A stretch of DNA of 36,457 bases from positions 1-36,457 of the forward strand of contig NZ_JANFAK020000087.1 in NCBI RefSeq assembly GCF_024721315.2, given 5' to 3'. Under the pieces are notes generated by a model that searched no databases, had not been told where the DNA came from, and saw only the letters and a program-made list of their open reading frames with translations. This stretch comes from Streptomyces sp. Isolate_45. Lineage in GTDB: Bacteria > Actinomycetota > Actinomycetes > Streptomycetales > Streptomycetaceae. Every line of letters begins with the position of its first letter. The first letter of the stretch is position 1. Shown here piece after piece: positions 1-8,700 of the stretch. The position numbers were made by a program, and so were the translations under genes.

Positions 1-12
1 GGAGACGCGCTG

Positions 13-915
13 GTGAACCGCTTCCAGTTCGTCGCCGACCACCAGCGCCGTCACGGCGTGAAGCGGCTGTGCGACATTCTCGGGATCTCCCGCTCGAGCT
101 TCTACTACTGGCGCCGGACAGCTGCGGACCGCGCAGACCGGCAAGCAGCCGATGCCCTCCTCGCCGCCCGGATACGGGCCGTGCACCAGGAATCGGACGG
201 CACTTACGGAGCCCCGAGGATCACCGCCGAGCTCCGTGAGGACAGCGGTGAGGCGGTCAACCACAAGCGTGTCGCCAGGATCATGCGTGCGTCCGGAATC
301 CAAGGGGTTCGCCTGCGTCGTCGCCATCGCACCACCGTCCCCGACCCGGCCGCCGCCGTGGCACCGGACCTGATCGGCCGCGGCTTCACCGCCGAACGCC
401 CGAACACGAAGTACGTCGGCGACATCACATACCTGCCCATCGACGGCGGGAAGTTCTGCTACCTCGCGACCGTCATCGACCTCGCCTCACGTCGTCTGGC
501 CGGGTGGGCGATCGCCGACCACATGCGCGCTGACCTCGTCACCGACGCCCTGGCAGCAGCGGTCCGCACCCGCGGCAGTCTCGCCGGATCGATCATGCAC
601 ACCGACCACGGAGCCCAGTACACGAGCAGGGCATTCGCCGAAGCCTGCAGGTCAGCAGGGGTCCGGCGGAGCATGAGCGCGGTCGGGTCCAGTGCCGACA
701 ACGCTCTCGCGGAGTCCTTCAACGCGACCTTCAAACGCGAGACGCTCCAGGGCCGCAAGAGCTGGCCCAACGAACGCCAGGCTCGACTCGATGCCTTCCG
801 ATGGCTCAACCGCTACAACACCCGACGCCGGCACTCCCGCCTCGGACACCGCAGCCCCATCACCTACGAAGCCGCACTCAAAACACCACCACCTACGCTG
901 GCACCAGCCGCATAA
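13..915 (+). CDS. IS3-family transposase OrfB (300 aa)
   Basis: This is the integrase-like catalytic half of an IS3-family transposase, which cuts and joins the ends of its insertion sequence. An N-terminal helix-turn-helix-like part (about residues 1-60) is followed by an rve-type DDE domain. Catalytic residues are visible as D in GDITYLP, D in HTDHGAQY and E in NALAESFN. The C-terminal RYNTRRRHSRLGHRSP motif is typical of the family. In complete elements OrfB is made by -1 frameshifting from OrfA; here OrfA lies beyond the left edge of the window. The GTG start is therefore the first in-frame start in this window and need not be used. The right end of the element must lie between the stop codon and the MerR promoter at 976, but I could not fix its terminal repeat. 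The open frame is intact. Confidence 0.93.
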   Translation: MNRFQFVADHQRRHGVKRLCDILGISRSSFYYWRRTAADRADRQAADALLAARIRAVHQESDGTYGAPRITAELREDSGEAVNHKRVARIMRASGIQGVRLRRRHRTTVPDPAAAVAPDLIGRGFTAERPNTKYVGDITYLPIDGGKFCYLATVIDLASRRLAGWAIADHMRADLVTDALAAAVRTRGSLAGSIMHTDHGAQYTSRAFAEACRSAGVRRSMSAVGSSADNALAESFNATFKRETLQGRKSWPNERQARLDAFRWLNRYNTRRRHSRLGHRSPITYEAALKTPPPTLAPAA

Positions 916-975
916 CCCGTGTTCAGGATCCGGGGTCAAGGCTCGAAACGGCCTAACCCCTGCTGTGCACCCCGG

Positions 976-1006
976 TTGAGTCTCCCGTAGGGGGAGACGG
1001 AAGGCT
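976..1006 (+). promoter_or_regulatory. MerR-type promoter with overlong spacer and operator
   Basis: A -35-like TTGAGT (976-981) and a weak -10-like AAGGCT (1001-1006) are 19 bp apart. The spacer holds an inverted repeat with arms GTCTCCC and GGGAGAC (980-998). Promoters controlled by MerR-family proteins have 19-20 bp spacers carrying such operators. The ATG of the MerR gene begins 7 nt after the -10 and has no Shine-Dalgarno before it, so the mRNA is probably leaderless and the regulator controls itself. Confidence 0.7.
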
Positions 1007-1012
1007 GGGGGC

Positions 1013-1939
1013 ATGCGCAGCGACACGCACTATTACATCGGGGAGTTGTCCCGCCGAACCGGACTGACGGTGAAGACGATCCGGTACTACTCCGACCGGG
1101 GCATCGTCCCGCCGACCGACCGGAGCCCGACGGGCTACCGGCTCTACGGTCCGGACGCGCTAACCCGCCTCGAGCTGGCCCGCACACTGCGCGAACTGGG
1201 GCTCGACCTGGCCACGGTGCGCAAGGTACTGGACCGGGAGGCGTCCCTGTCGGAGGTCATGCAAGCGCACGCGGACGCCCTGGACGTACAGATCCGCACC
1301 CTGCGCCTGCGCCGCGCCCTTCTTCGAGCGGTTGCCGGACGCGGCCGCCCTACTCCTCTGGAGATGGACCTCGTGCACCGACTTGCCACACTCTCCCGGA
1401 CCGAACGCCACCGACTCGTGGCCGACTTCATCGACGAAGCCTTCACGGGCTGCCACACCAATGCCGAGTTCGTGAGCCTGATGCAATCCGTTCTGCCTGA
1501 ACTACCCGAAGGCCCCACGCCCGAGCAGGTCGACGCCTGGGTGGAACTTGCCGGACTCTGCCAGACAGCGGACTTCCGTCGTGCGATCCGGCAGACAGCC
1601 GAGGACCAGGCGGAAGAACTCTCCCGGATGGACGGCATCGCGCTGCAAGAGTCCCTCAACCTGGCGCTGCGCGAACGGATCAACGAGGCTGTGTCTGCCG
1701 GGCTGTTTCCGGCCTCCGCCGCGGACGCATCCCCGGCCGACCTACTGACAGAGCTCTACGCCCAAGCGTTCGAGCGTGCCGAGGAGAGCAATCTGGGCAG
1801 CTGGCTTCTCGCCCGCCTGCGAATGAGCACCGACCCGCTCGTGGAGCGCTACTGGCAGCTCCTGGCGACGGTCAACGGATGGCCCCCGTCATCCACCCTC
1901 GCGCCGGTTCACGCCTGGTTCACAGGGCCGGCGGCATGA
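1013..1939 (+). CDS. MerR-family transcriptional regulator (308 aa)
   Basis: This is a DNA-binding regulator that would act at overlong-spacer promoters. The N-terminal winged helix (residues about 7-75) is a classic MerR domain: YYIGELSRRTGLTVKTIRYY, then GYRLYGPDAL, then a coupling helix (TLRELGLDLATVRKVL). The roughly 200-residue C-terminal region is helical and much longer than in metal sensors. It has no obvious cysteine cluster, so a small-molecule or protein effector is more likely than a metal. The ATG at 1013 is chosen because it directly follows the operator-promoter. The stop codon overlaps the ATG of the next gene (ATGA at 1936-1939), so the two are co-translated. Confidence 0.92.
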   Translation: MRSDTHYYIGELSRRTGLTVKTIRYYSDRGIVPPTDRSPTGYRLYGPDALTRLELARTLRELGLDLATVRKVLDREASLSEVMQAHADALDVQIRTLRLRRALLRAVAGRGRPTPLEMDLVHRLATLSRTERHRLVADFIDEAFTGCHTNAEFVSLMQSVLPELPEGPTPEQVDAWVELAGLCQTADFRRAIRQTAEDQAEELSRMDGIALQESLNLALRERINEAVSAGLFPASAADASPADLLTELYAQAFERAEESNLGSWLLARLRMSTDPLVERYWQLLATVNGWPPSSTLAPVHAWFTGPAA

Positions 1940-2268
1940 GGACGCGTGACCTCACCTTCGGCTTGTACGCGGATGCGGAGGGGCTGGCCTGGGTCAAAAC
2001 GCTTATCGAGGACGCCGTGGGTTCCCGCGGCGCCCGGATCGTCGGTATGAACGAGACGTCACCCGCCGACGCGTACGACTTCCTGGCGCAGCAGTGGGCC
2101 GTGGAACACCCCGCCCGCAACAGTGGCGCTCGGCAGCCGATCGAGTTGCGTGTCCGCTTGGTGTGTTCCCTTCGGAAGCGTCGAACCCTCCGCAACACGG
2201 TGATCGCGGCCCTGTGCCCACAGGGGACGGCCTCTCACCGCTGCCGTGTCCCGTGGATGGCCCGCTGA
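1936..2268 (+). CDS. small hypothetical protein coupled to merR (110 aa)
   Basis: I do not recognise this protein as a named family. The start ATG overlaps the merR stop (ATGA), which indicates translational coupling and a shared promoter. The sequence is compact, starts MRTRDLTFGLYADAEGLAWV, and ends with a basic, Cys-containing tail (ALCPQGTASHRC). No signal peptide or membrane segment is visible. A role alongside the MerR regulator, as target or modulator, is inferred only from position. About 180 bp without a clear gene separates its stop from the convergent recombinase gene. Confidence 0.65.
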   Translation: MRTRDLTFGLYADAEGLAWVKTLIEDAVGSRGARIVGMNETSPADAYDFLAQQWAVEHPARNSGARQPIELRVRLVCSLRKRRTLRNTVIAALCPQGTASHRCRVPWMAR

Positions 2269-2447
2269 AAGGGCAACACAGGAGGCGCGTTGCCAGACGT
2301 CAGGGTGCGCCTGATCCGCAAGACACGGGAACACGGAGCAGCTCGCTAGGGAATCGGAGTCACCGCCGCAGTTAACAAACCAAGCCCTGCATCAGACGGC
2401 GCTTCTGATGTCCGCTGTGCTGATTACGATCCTCTGACCTGCCTCTT

Positions 2448-4907
2448 TTATGAAGGAACGGAGGGAATCCCCAGCGGCACAGGCCCATGACGCTCGAAGC
2501 GCTGGGCCTGCTGCCGTTTGCTCCGCAGGAAGCTGAGGGTGAGGTCGATGCCTTCGATCTCACCTCGCCAGTCCTCCGTGGTGGCCCGTTCGCGACGGGC
2601 GAGGAGGTCTTCCTCCAGCTCGTCGAGGCGGGGCAGCATCTTCGGGTTGAGCGTCAGCATCGGACAGCGGATGCAGGCGTGCTCATGCGCGCACGGGGTG
2701 CCGTAGGGCCGGCCACAGGAGCCGAGTTCGACGCGGCGCTTGTCGAAGTGCTCGTTGAACTCGCTCCACTCCTGCTCGGTCGGCTTGCGGTACTCGTTCT
2801 CCGGCCTCTTGGCCCGGCGCCGGTCGAGGAAGTGTTGGTAGTGCTTGACGACATCGTCGTTGAAGACCACGACGTAGCCGCGGGTGGTCTGGAGATTCAG
2901 GTGACCGAGGAGGGCGGCGCCGATGTGGATCGGCAGGCCGTTGTTGACCAGCTCGGTCGCATAGAGCCTTCGGAAGTCATGGGAGGACCACTTGATCTCT
3001 TCGAACTGGGGGTGTGTGACGGCCAGCGAGTCGGTGGCCCGGCGAATCATCCGCCACATCGTGGTGGTGGACATTGCCCGCAATTCACCGCCGAACCGGA
3101 CCTGGAACAGGTAGGGAAGCGGCTCGCTCCAGACCTTTTCGTGCAGGTCATAGCGGGTGCAGACTGGGACGGTGCCGTGTGTGTTGAAGTGACGGCGAAT
3201 GATCTGTGCGATGACGTGGAACAGCTCGCCGGACATTGGGATAACGCGTTCCCGGTCGGTCCTGGACGGGCTGATGACCAGCAGGGCGACCACCTCGCCG
3301 TTGGGGCGCTGGTAGTTGCGGACGCTCAGGTGTGTCAGCTCTGTGAGCTCTTCGGCACGCAGGCCGGCCAGCCGCAGGGTTTCCACGATCGCCCACTGCC
3401 AGAACACCTGGTTCTCGGTATGGCTCAGCTCCACCAGCTTCCCGGTCTCCCGGTTGATCGCTCGGACGGGTGTCGTCGCGGGATCTGTTCGGGTCAGGTC
3501 GGACCGGGATGCCGCCCGCTGCCAGGTGACACCATCGAGGGTGAAAGCCTCACCCAGGCCGACGCCGCGGGCCGCCTCCAGCAGCTTGCGTTGCTGGTGC
3601 CACTGGTCGTTGACGTGCTGAGAGAGGACAGGAAGTACCGGCTGGCGCTCCCGTGTCCGGTTGGCCATGCGTTCTTGGACACGGCGGCGCCGAACGTGGA
3701 ACCAGCGCAGGTCCGCATCGCGGACCGGGCAGGGGGCCGACCACTGTCCCCAGCGCTCCGGCTCAGCAGCTGCCCAGGTGTGAATATCGAGGTAGAGGGC
3801 TCGCACTGCCATGACCGGCGCATCGACGTGCAGGCGGGGCTTGCCGTCCGGGCGGACCGCAAGCCGCTCCTTCCAGTGCGCGATGGCGTCCTCATCCAGC
3901 CTGAGATCGGCTTGTTCGGGGCGAACCTCCTCGATCACCTTCCAGAACAGCCTGACCAGGTTGTGCACCAGCGACTGGAGCGTGGAGTAGTCGACCTCCA
4001 CCCGGCGGCGCGCGATGTAGTCGACAAAAAGGTCGCGGATGTCATGGTTACGGATCTTGTGGCGGTCAACGAGCTCGGCCACGCTGCGCTGACCGCGGAC
4101 GACGGCTGAGCGCATCGAGCAGGGTGCCGACTCCGGAAAGTGCCCCATCTCCACCAGGACGGGCCAGCACTTCGTGCCCGCGAAACAGCCGTCCGCAGGG
4201 TGTTCCCCCAGGGTGACACCGTGCTTGCGGCATTCGGTCGCGTAGTGCAGCAGACCTTCCGGCGTCAGGTCGGCCAGCTCGATGCCGTAGACCGTCAATG
4301 CCGCGCAGATGTCGTACCGGGACTGTCGGTGAGACTTCTGTGCCATCGACCTGGCGTCAGACCGTTCGATGAACGTCTCCAGCAGCCTGTCCTGGGCGGC
4401 CTCGCGGAAGACATCGGTGTACTGGGGGAAGGCGTAGGAGCGGAAGGCCAGAAGGGAGGGCTGGATCAGCCGGACGGCGAAGGCGTAGCCCGCGGCTGTG
4501 TTCAAGCGCTTGGCCTGCGTGCCTCCAGGTTTGCCTCCATGGAGCTCGGCGGCCTGGCGGCCGCGTTGCTGGAGGCCTGCGGCGGCCCACCGTTCCTGCC
4601 AGGTCTGGCCCGGGAATCGGGAGAGGTGCCCAAGGAAAGGGCAGAGCGAGCTCCGCAGATACTTCTCGTTGCGTGGGCTCGTGGCGAACTTCCGGCAGAC
4701 GACGGTGACGATCTCTTCTGCTGATGCTTGCGACAGGTCTCCCAGCGGGCGGGGCGGGCCCTTGGAAGGCGTCGGCGCCACCGGCTGGATGGCTGTCGGG
4801 GCGAAGCTGAAGTCCCGGTCATAGTGAGTGACCCGCTCATGCCGACGGACCCGGCTGGTGGTCGGACCCTGGACCCGGGCACTGGTTCCTGCCTGACTAC
4901 CAGGCAC
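2448..4907 (-). CDS. large tyrosine recombinase, Tn554 TnpB-like (819 aa)
   Basis: This is a DNA breaking-rejoining enzyme of the tyrosine recombinase superfamily, of the long type found as the second gene (TnpB) of Tn554-like transposons. The catalytic set is present: R in GLRAEEL (about residue 517), HDFRR (H about 643) and LLGHLNLQTTRGYV (Y about 678). A Cys-rich motif near the C terminus (CGRPYGTPCAHEHACIRCP) followed by a charged helix is typical of these long recombinases. The frame is open far upstream because it runs through the damaged first recombinase gene. I choose GTG at 4907, which overlaps the end of that gene and follows a GAGG at suitable spacing. No TnpC-like partner is seen downstream. 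Confidence 0.85.
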   Translation of the reverse strand: MPGSQAGTSARVQGPTTSRVRRHERVTHYDRDFSFAPTAIQPVAPTPSKGPPRPLGDLSQASAEEIVTVVCRKFATSPRNEKYLRSSLCPFLGHLSRFPGQTWQERWAAAGLQQRGRQAAELHGGKPGGTQAKRLNTAAGYAFAVRLIQPSLLAFRSYAFPQYTDVFREAAQDRLLETFIERSDARSMAQKSHRQSRYDICAALTVYGIELADLTPEGLLHYATECRKHGVTLGEHPADGCFAGTKCWPVLVEMGHFPESAPCSMRSAVVRGQRSVAELVDRHKIRNHDIRDLFVDYIARRRVEVDYSTLQSLVHNLVRLFWKVIEEVRPEQADLRLDEDAIAHWKERLAVRPDGKPRLHVDAPVMAVRALYLDIHTWAAAEPERWGQWSAPCPVRDADLRWFHVRRRRVQERMANRTRERQPVLPVLSQHVNDQWHQQRKLLEAARGVGLGEAFTLDGVTWQRAASRSDLTRTDPATTPVRAINRETGKLVELSHTENQVFWQWAIVETLRLAGLRAEELTELTHLSVRNYQRPNGEVVALLVISPSRTDRERVIPMSGELFHVIAQIIRRHFNTHGTVPVCTRYDLHEKVWSEPLPYLFQVRFGGELRAMSTTTMWRMIRRATDSLAVTHPQFEEIKWSSHDFRRLYATELVNNGLPIHIGAALLGHLNLQTTRGYVVVFNDDVVKHYQHFLDRRRAKRPENEYRKPTEQEWSEFNEHFDKRRVELGSCGRPYGTPCAHEHACIRCPMLTLNPKMLPRLDELEEDLLARRERATTEDWRGEIEGIDLTLSFLRSKRQQAQRFERHGPVPLGIPSVPS

Positions 4908-5899
4908 CGAATACCACCTCGATGTCCTCGGCGTCGTACTGCTGCGACCACGTCGTCGGCTGCGACGGGCCGCCCAGTAGGTCAGCGGACGCACCTCACC
5001 ACGCCGGGACCGCCAGATCGGCTGACCGTCCTCGGGGAGGCCAGCCTCCTCCAAGTAGGCCGCGAGGTAGGCCAGCCCGGTCGGGGAGACGGGGATCGGC
5101 TGCCGTTCCCGGTTTCCCTTCGAGATCACCCAGAGCTGGCCCTTTTGCCAGTCAATGTCACTCAGCAGTAGTCCCAGCAGTTCACTGGCCCGGGCCCCGG
5201 AATCGACGTAACAGCACAGCAGGGCCCGGTCCCGAGTGCACCGCATCCGGCCGAACAGCTCCTCCCACTGCGGGTCAGGAATCGCCCGCGGCTGGCGGGC
5301 TGGCACCTTCGGACGTAGCCTCCCTCGCCGGAATGGGACCGTGGCCGCGATCGGCGAGCGATGAGCCAAGGCCGCGCGACGAGCTGAGCTGACCGGCACC
5401 GGGTTGAGTACCGGACCGCGGCCGAAGTGAATGTGGAATTCGTAGAACCCGTGCACCACTGTGAGCGCGTGCGCGATGGTCGCTGGCGCATACCCGGCCG
5501 CTGGTGTGCGCTTGCCCGTCTTGGGGTTCACCGTCCCAGCTGGAAACCCGCCCACGCGGTGACGTTGCCGCTGCGGGTTCCGAGCAGTCCGTAGCCCCCC
5601 ACCATCGCAGCCGTCTCCGCCTCGGTGGCCTGTTCCCATCCGACGTCCAGCAGCCACAGCACTCGGGACCAACGCAGCAGATCAAACGCGTAGCTCCGGC
5701 AAGTCAACGGACTCACATCACTCAGCAGACGGTCTCGCAGAAAGCTGCTGACCGCCTGCACCTCACGTTCCGCACCGTCCACCACCACCCACGGCAGGGA
5801 CGGTGACGGCCCAGCCACGACCGCTCCCGTACGGGGCAGCCGTGCACGCCCATCCATCAAGTCCCGATGAACCCGGGAGACCTCATGCGACAACGACAT
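4897..5899 (-). pseudogene. first tyrosine recombinase, TnpA-like, frameshifted and internally deleted
   Basis: The N terminus starts at ATG 5899 and reads as a SAM-like core-binding domain (SHEVSRVHRDL through TCRSYAFDLLRW). The frame breaks near 5530. It resumes in the frame containing GTVNPKTGKR, the box I arginine (DSGARASELLGLLLSDIDW) and KGNRERQPIP, and reaches PLTYWAARR near 4970. The segment that should carry the HxxR/H/Y catalytic residues is absent. A third frame then gives QQYDAEDIEVVFGAW and a stop at 4897, which looks like the authentic family C terminus. So an internal deletion of perhaps 350-400 bp and at least one frameshift have inactivated it. It is the expected partner of the downstream TnpB-like gene. 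Confidence 0.8.
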
Positions 5900-5977
5900 G
5901 CCCAGATGCTCGCCAACAGCACTTGCCGAGTCGAGTTGATCGTCAAGTTGGTGCAGTCAACTGACCAGTCCGCGCCG

Positions 5978-6076
5978 GCATGGGGCGTGGGTCAGGACCG
6001 GTACCCAGAGCGCTCTTGACCACGACCGGACCGCCCTCGACCCCCGGCATCCCCACCCGGTGCGGGATGCCGGGGG
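5978..6076 (+). repeat. repeat shared with 31012-31108, ending in a strong hairpin
   Basis: About 100 bp beginning ATGGGGCGTGGGTCAGGACC closely matches the stretch starting near 31014. Both contain CCCAGAGCGCTCT and ACGACCGGACCG and both end in a GC-rich hairpin. Here the hairpin has perfect 13-bp arms (CCCCCGGCATCCC at 6041-6053, GGGATGCCGGGGG at 6064-6076) and could act as a terminator. The block appears to have been separated from the rest of repeat unit C by rearrangement. Confidence 0.65.
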
Positions 6077-6534
6077 CCGCATCCCGCCCCGCGGCCTGGT
6101 ATCCGCCAGAGCGTGAGATCCCGAAGCCGCGCTCCGAGCCGGCCCTGCCGCGTCACAGCGCGCGATGTCCGTCGTTGGGCACGGGTGAGCGACAACAACT
6201 CCCGCCCCGACAACGTCCGTCCCCTACGGCCGGCCGCGCCCGCACCGAGTGAGTGCGCCCGGTGCGGGCCGGGCTTCGGCGGGCGGTGCGCCTGCTGATC
6301 GTCCCGGCGCACAGGGCGCACCGCGTCGGCATCGTCCTGTGCAAGGACACCGGTCGGCCGGTGGTCACCGGACAGCCGGACACAGGTCACCTGTTCAGTC
6401 CCCGTCCGGCGGTCACCGCACGGGGAGAAGTCACCGGCCGGGTGCTGCTCGGTACCGAGTCGATGTCGGCGTGATCACCGGGCGCTCGGCTGGATCATCA
6501 GAACCGGGGGCACCGACCGCGTGATTCTGGTCGG
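6077..6534. other. gene-poor stretch
   Basis: No open frame here has a ribosome site and recognisable protein character. A short frame starting with a GTG near 6253 encodes about 73 residues but lacks support. I treat the stretch as rearranged debris between the recombinase module and the ligase fragment. Confidence 0.4.
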
Positions 6535-6651
6535 CGGCAGCGCCGGGCCGCCGCCCGAAGTCGCACCGCTCCCGGGCCGGCGGCCCGACGGCCGGCCCAC
6601 TTCGTGGCGTTCGACGTGTTCCAGGTGGACGGTGTGGAGCTCCTCGCCCGT
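6535..6651 (+). pseudogene. ATP-dependent DNA ligase fragment 1
   Basis: The frame reads RQRRAAARSRTAPG..., then ARRPAHFVAFDVFQVDGVEL. This is the middle of the adenylation domain of actinobacterial ATP-dependent DNA ligases. The same segment is recognisable in the other ligase pieces of this window (LQRRAARGRTAPALVAR at about 22310; AFDILQQDGTELL at about 28474). Homology ends at about 6651 and a stop follows at 6664. There is no start, no KxDG nucleotidyl-transfer motif and no OB domain. It is a relic, possibly of the same ancestral gene as the 3' piece at 11574-11962. Confidence 0.75.
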
Positions 6652-6974
6652 GTTACAGGGTCTTGAACCCGTTTGGCGCAGGCGCGGCTGATGGCACGGA
6701 GCCCGGTGGCGAATGAGGTGGGGCGCTGCGGTCCGTGTGCCTTCTGGGTGCGTGATGGAGGGGTTGCGTTCGAGGGTCAACCTGGTCTTGACCCGTGCCC
6801 CGTGCAGTGGAGGGTCACAGATATGTCTGTATTGGGAAACAACAGTCGTTTTCATGGCTTTCGGGCGTGGTTGGGGTCCAGAGTGTGGCTCCTCGGCAGG
6901 ACGCCGGGAACTGTTCGAAGTCCGCCCGGCTTTCACGAGGCCGGGCTGGACTGCCTTTCCAAGGAGCCTCGCGT
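6652..6974 (+). other. intergenic region upstream of the lamin-tail gene
   Basis: There is no supported gene. The part nearest the next gene is the probable 5' leader and promoter of the secreted protein. AAGGAG at 6961-6966 is its ribosome site, 8 nt before the ATG. I could not assign a confident -35/-10 pair. Confidence 0.4.
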
Positions 6975-7448
6975 ATGTCTGCTTCTCTCGTCACCCGCCG
7001 CACCCTCGCCGGTCTCCTGGCCGCCGGGGCGCTGATCGGCGCCGCGGCGGTCCCGGCCGCCGCCGACGACCACCGGCGCGACCGCGGCCAGCACACTTCC
7101 CTCGTCATCGGTGACGTCGAGAACGCCGGTCGCGGCCGCGACAACCGCGCTCTGAACAGCGAATGGGTCGAGGTGAAGAACACCGGCCGCCACGGCGTTC
7201 AGCTGCGCGGCTTCACCCTCACCGACAAGCAGGGCAACCGCTACCGCTTCAACGACTTCCGCCTGGAGGGCCGCTCCAGCGTCAAGGTCCACACCGGTCA
7301 GGGCCGCGACACCCACCGTGACGTCTACCAGGGCCGCCGCACCCAGATCTGGGACGAGCGCGACACCGCCACCCTGCGCGACAACCGGGGCAACATCATC
7401 GACAGCGAGTCGTGGGGCCGGCGCGGACACCACCACCACAGCCACTGA
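6975..7448 (+). CDS. secreted lamin-tail-domain protein (157 aa)
   Basis: This is an exported protein with a single lamin-tail-like (LTD) immunoglobulin-fold domain. An N-terminal signal (VTRRTLAGLLAAGALIGAA, cleavage near AAA-DDH) has a twin arginine ahead of the hydrophobic core, so Tat export is possible although Sec is not excluded. The mature part contains the LTD hallmarks: NSEWVEVKNTG, GFTLTDKQGN and YRFNDFRLEG, then a C-terminal WDERDTATLRDNRGNIIDS strand pair. It ends in a His-rich tail. LTD domains outside the cell are often attached to nucleases or cell-surface proteins; here the domain stands alone. AAGGAG lies 8 nt before the ATG, and a strong terminator follows the stop. Confidence 0.88.
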   Translation: MSASLVTRRTLAGLLAAGALIGAAAVPAAADDHRRDRGQHTSLVIGDVENAGRGRDNRALNSEWVEVKNTGRHGVQLRGFTLTDKQGNRYRFNDFRLEGRSSVKVHTGQGRDTHRDVYQGRRTQIWDERDTATLRDNRGNIIDSESWGRRGHHHHSH

Positions 7449-7496
7449 CCCCCACTGGGCAGCCACACCCGCCACGCGGGTGACCTGCCTGCCACC

Positions 7497-7547
7497 GCAT
7501 GGGTGCGGCGTGCCACGGCAACCAGTCGCGGCACGCCGCACCCATGC
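7497..7547 (+). terminator. perfect 18-bp inverted repeat, likely terminator
   Basis: Arms GCATGGGTGCGGCGTGCC (7497-7514) and its exact reverse complement (7530-7547) are separated by a 15-nt loop, starting 48 nt after the stop of the lamin-tail gene. No U-run follows, as is common in Streptomyces terminators. Confidence 0.75.
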
Positions 7548-7758
7548 GCGGCGGCCGGCGCCCAGATGAGGCGGAGGTAGTTGATGTTAGGACGGACCGG
7601 CGGAGCTCGCCCTGTGCGGCCCGCTCTGCGGCGGTCCGCCGGGGGCCACCGGCGGCTCCTGGTCCGCGACGGTGGGGACCGGTCCGGGCCCGAGCGGGCG
7701 GCGTGTGGTGCTCATCGCCGAAGTTTCGCAAAAGGTCTGACGACTCCTCCGAGGAGGG

Positions 7759-8121
7759 CTACATCGGGCGCGGGTCAGGCGTGGCGTACGTGATACCGAT
7801 GTCTCCGGCGGTGGTCGATGCGAGCGCCACGACTTTCCAGATCGAAGCAGGAACCCCGGCCCTGGGGCCGTCGTACGTGTCGTTGAGTAGATCCACGGTC
7901 AACACTACGGATTTGCCGTCCGGTCCCTTGGCCGTGAGCCTGGCCTTGTCCACAAGCCATGGCCCGTCGCTGACATCAACGAACTCCACCGAGGCGTGGT
8001 ACGCCTCGAAGGCATTGCTCCCTCGGGTGACGATGAGGCTCCCCGGCTGAAGGTGGAAGCTGACATCGACCTTGGTCTCGTCCTTCACGATGGCGGGTTC
8101 GCCCTTGGCGCTCAGGCCCAC
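7759..8121 (-). CDS. hypothetical protein, beta-rich (120 aa)
   Basis: I do not recognise this protein. It is predicted to be mostly beta strand (VDVSFHLQPGSLIVTRG, ASVEFVDVSDG, VVLTVDLLNDTYDG) and lacks a signal peptide from the chosen start. The GTG at 8121 is preceded by GGAGA at good spacing. The same frame stays open upstream, with SSCNADSLNLPLPLEST just before, so the real protein may be longer or may have lost a secretion or lipoprotein leader in a rearrangement. It converges on the lamin-tail gene. Confidence 0.5.
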   Translation of the reverse strand: MGLSAKGEPAIVKDETKVDVSFHLQPGSLIVTRGSNAFEAYHASVEFVDVSDGPWLVDKARLTAKGPDGKSVVLTVDLLNDTYDGPRAGVPASIWKVVALASTTAGDIGITYATPDPRPM

Positions 8122-8287
8122 GGTGCTCTCCAGGGGAAGAGGAAGGTTCAGTGAGTCAGCATTGCAGCTTGATGTCCAGCAACCAATGGATACATCCGAT
8201 CCGTCGGTATGGAGCCGCCGCAGGCGATCCCGTACCCGAGCCGGTAAAGCAGTGCATCCACCACATCGATCTGTGACCGCAGAAGGC

Positions 8288-8323
8288 GAAGGCCCCCCAC
8301 CGCTTCTGCGGTGGGGGGCCTTC
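8288..8323. terminator. perfect 16-bp hairpin terminator
   Basis: Arms GAAGGCCCCCCACCGC (8288-8303) and GCGGTGGGGGGCCTTC (8308-8323) flank a TTCT loop. It lies about 20 nt downstream of the stop of the minus-strand gene at 8344-8700, so it most likely ends that transcript. It would also insulate the gene at 7759-8121. Confidence 0.85.
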
Positions 8324-8343
8324 GCTGTGCCCTCTGCGCCCTG

Positions 8344-8700
8344 TTATTGGGAGGCCCGGCGCCAGGTGGGTCGCCGGGGCGCGCCGATCGTGGGGAGCCT
8401 CTTGGTGTCGAGCGGCCGCAGGACCGTTCCGATCCGTCCCTCGATCCTGCGTACGAGGTCCTCGTCGGTGTCCGCTGCCAGCGGGACCACCATCAGGCGG
8501 ATCCACTTCGTGGCGCGGTTGTGCAGGGCGATTTTCACGCGGCCTATCCCGACCGGCAGGGTGTCGGCGCCCCGCCGGATCCAGAGGTCGAAGCTGGTCT
8601 TGAAGTGGTGGTCGTCCCAGCGGTCCGGGACGAGGAGAGCGGCGACGCCGGGGCCGGCGTCGGAGGGGAAGGCTCTGGTGGGCTGGACGATGAACCGCAC
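8344..8700 (-). CDS. hypothetical protein (118 aa)
   Basis: The family is not recognised. It starts MRFIVQPTRAFPSDAGPGVA at a GTG with GGAG 6 nt upstream. The middle (PDRWDDHHFKTSFDLWIRRG, GIGRVKIALHN) looks like a small mixed alpha/beta domain. It could be a stand-alone N-terminal piece of a larger protein, because the C-terminal PTIGAPRRPTWRRASQ tail looks adventitious. A perfect terminator follows, which supports it being, or having been, a real transcription unit. Confidence 0.55.
   Translation of the reverse strand: MRFIVQPTRAFPSDAGPGVAALLVPDRWDDHHFKTSFDLWIRRGADTLPVGIGRVKIALHNRATKWIRLMVVPLAADTDEDLVRRIEGRIGTVLRPLDTKRLPTIGAPRRPTWRRASQ

Noticed and set aside
204..1187. Overlapping minus-strand and plus-strand open frames across the IS3 and merR genes
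   Set aside because: They are shadows produced by high GC content, with Arg/Pro/Ser-rich products and no ribosome sites.
2487..4109. A 540-codon plus-strand open frame opposite the TnpB-like gene
   Set aside because: Its product is a mirror of the recombinase coding bias (long GC-driven antisense frame) without domain character.
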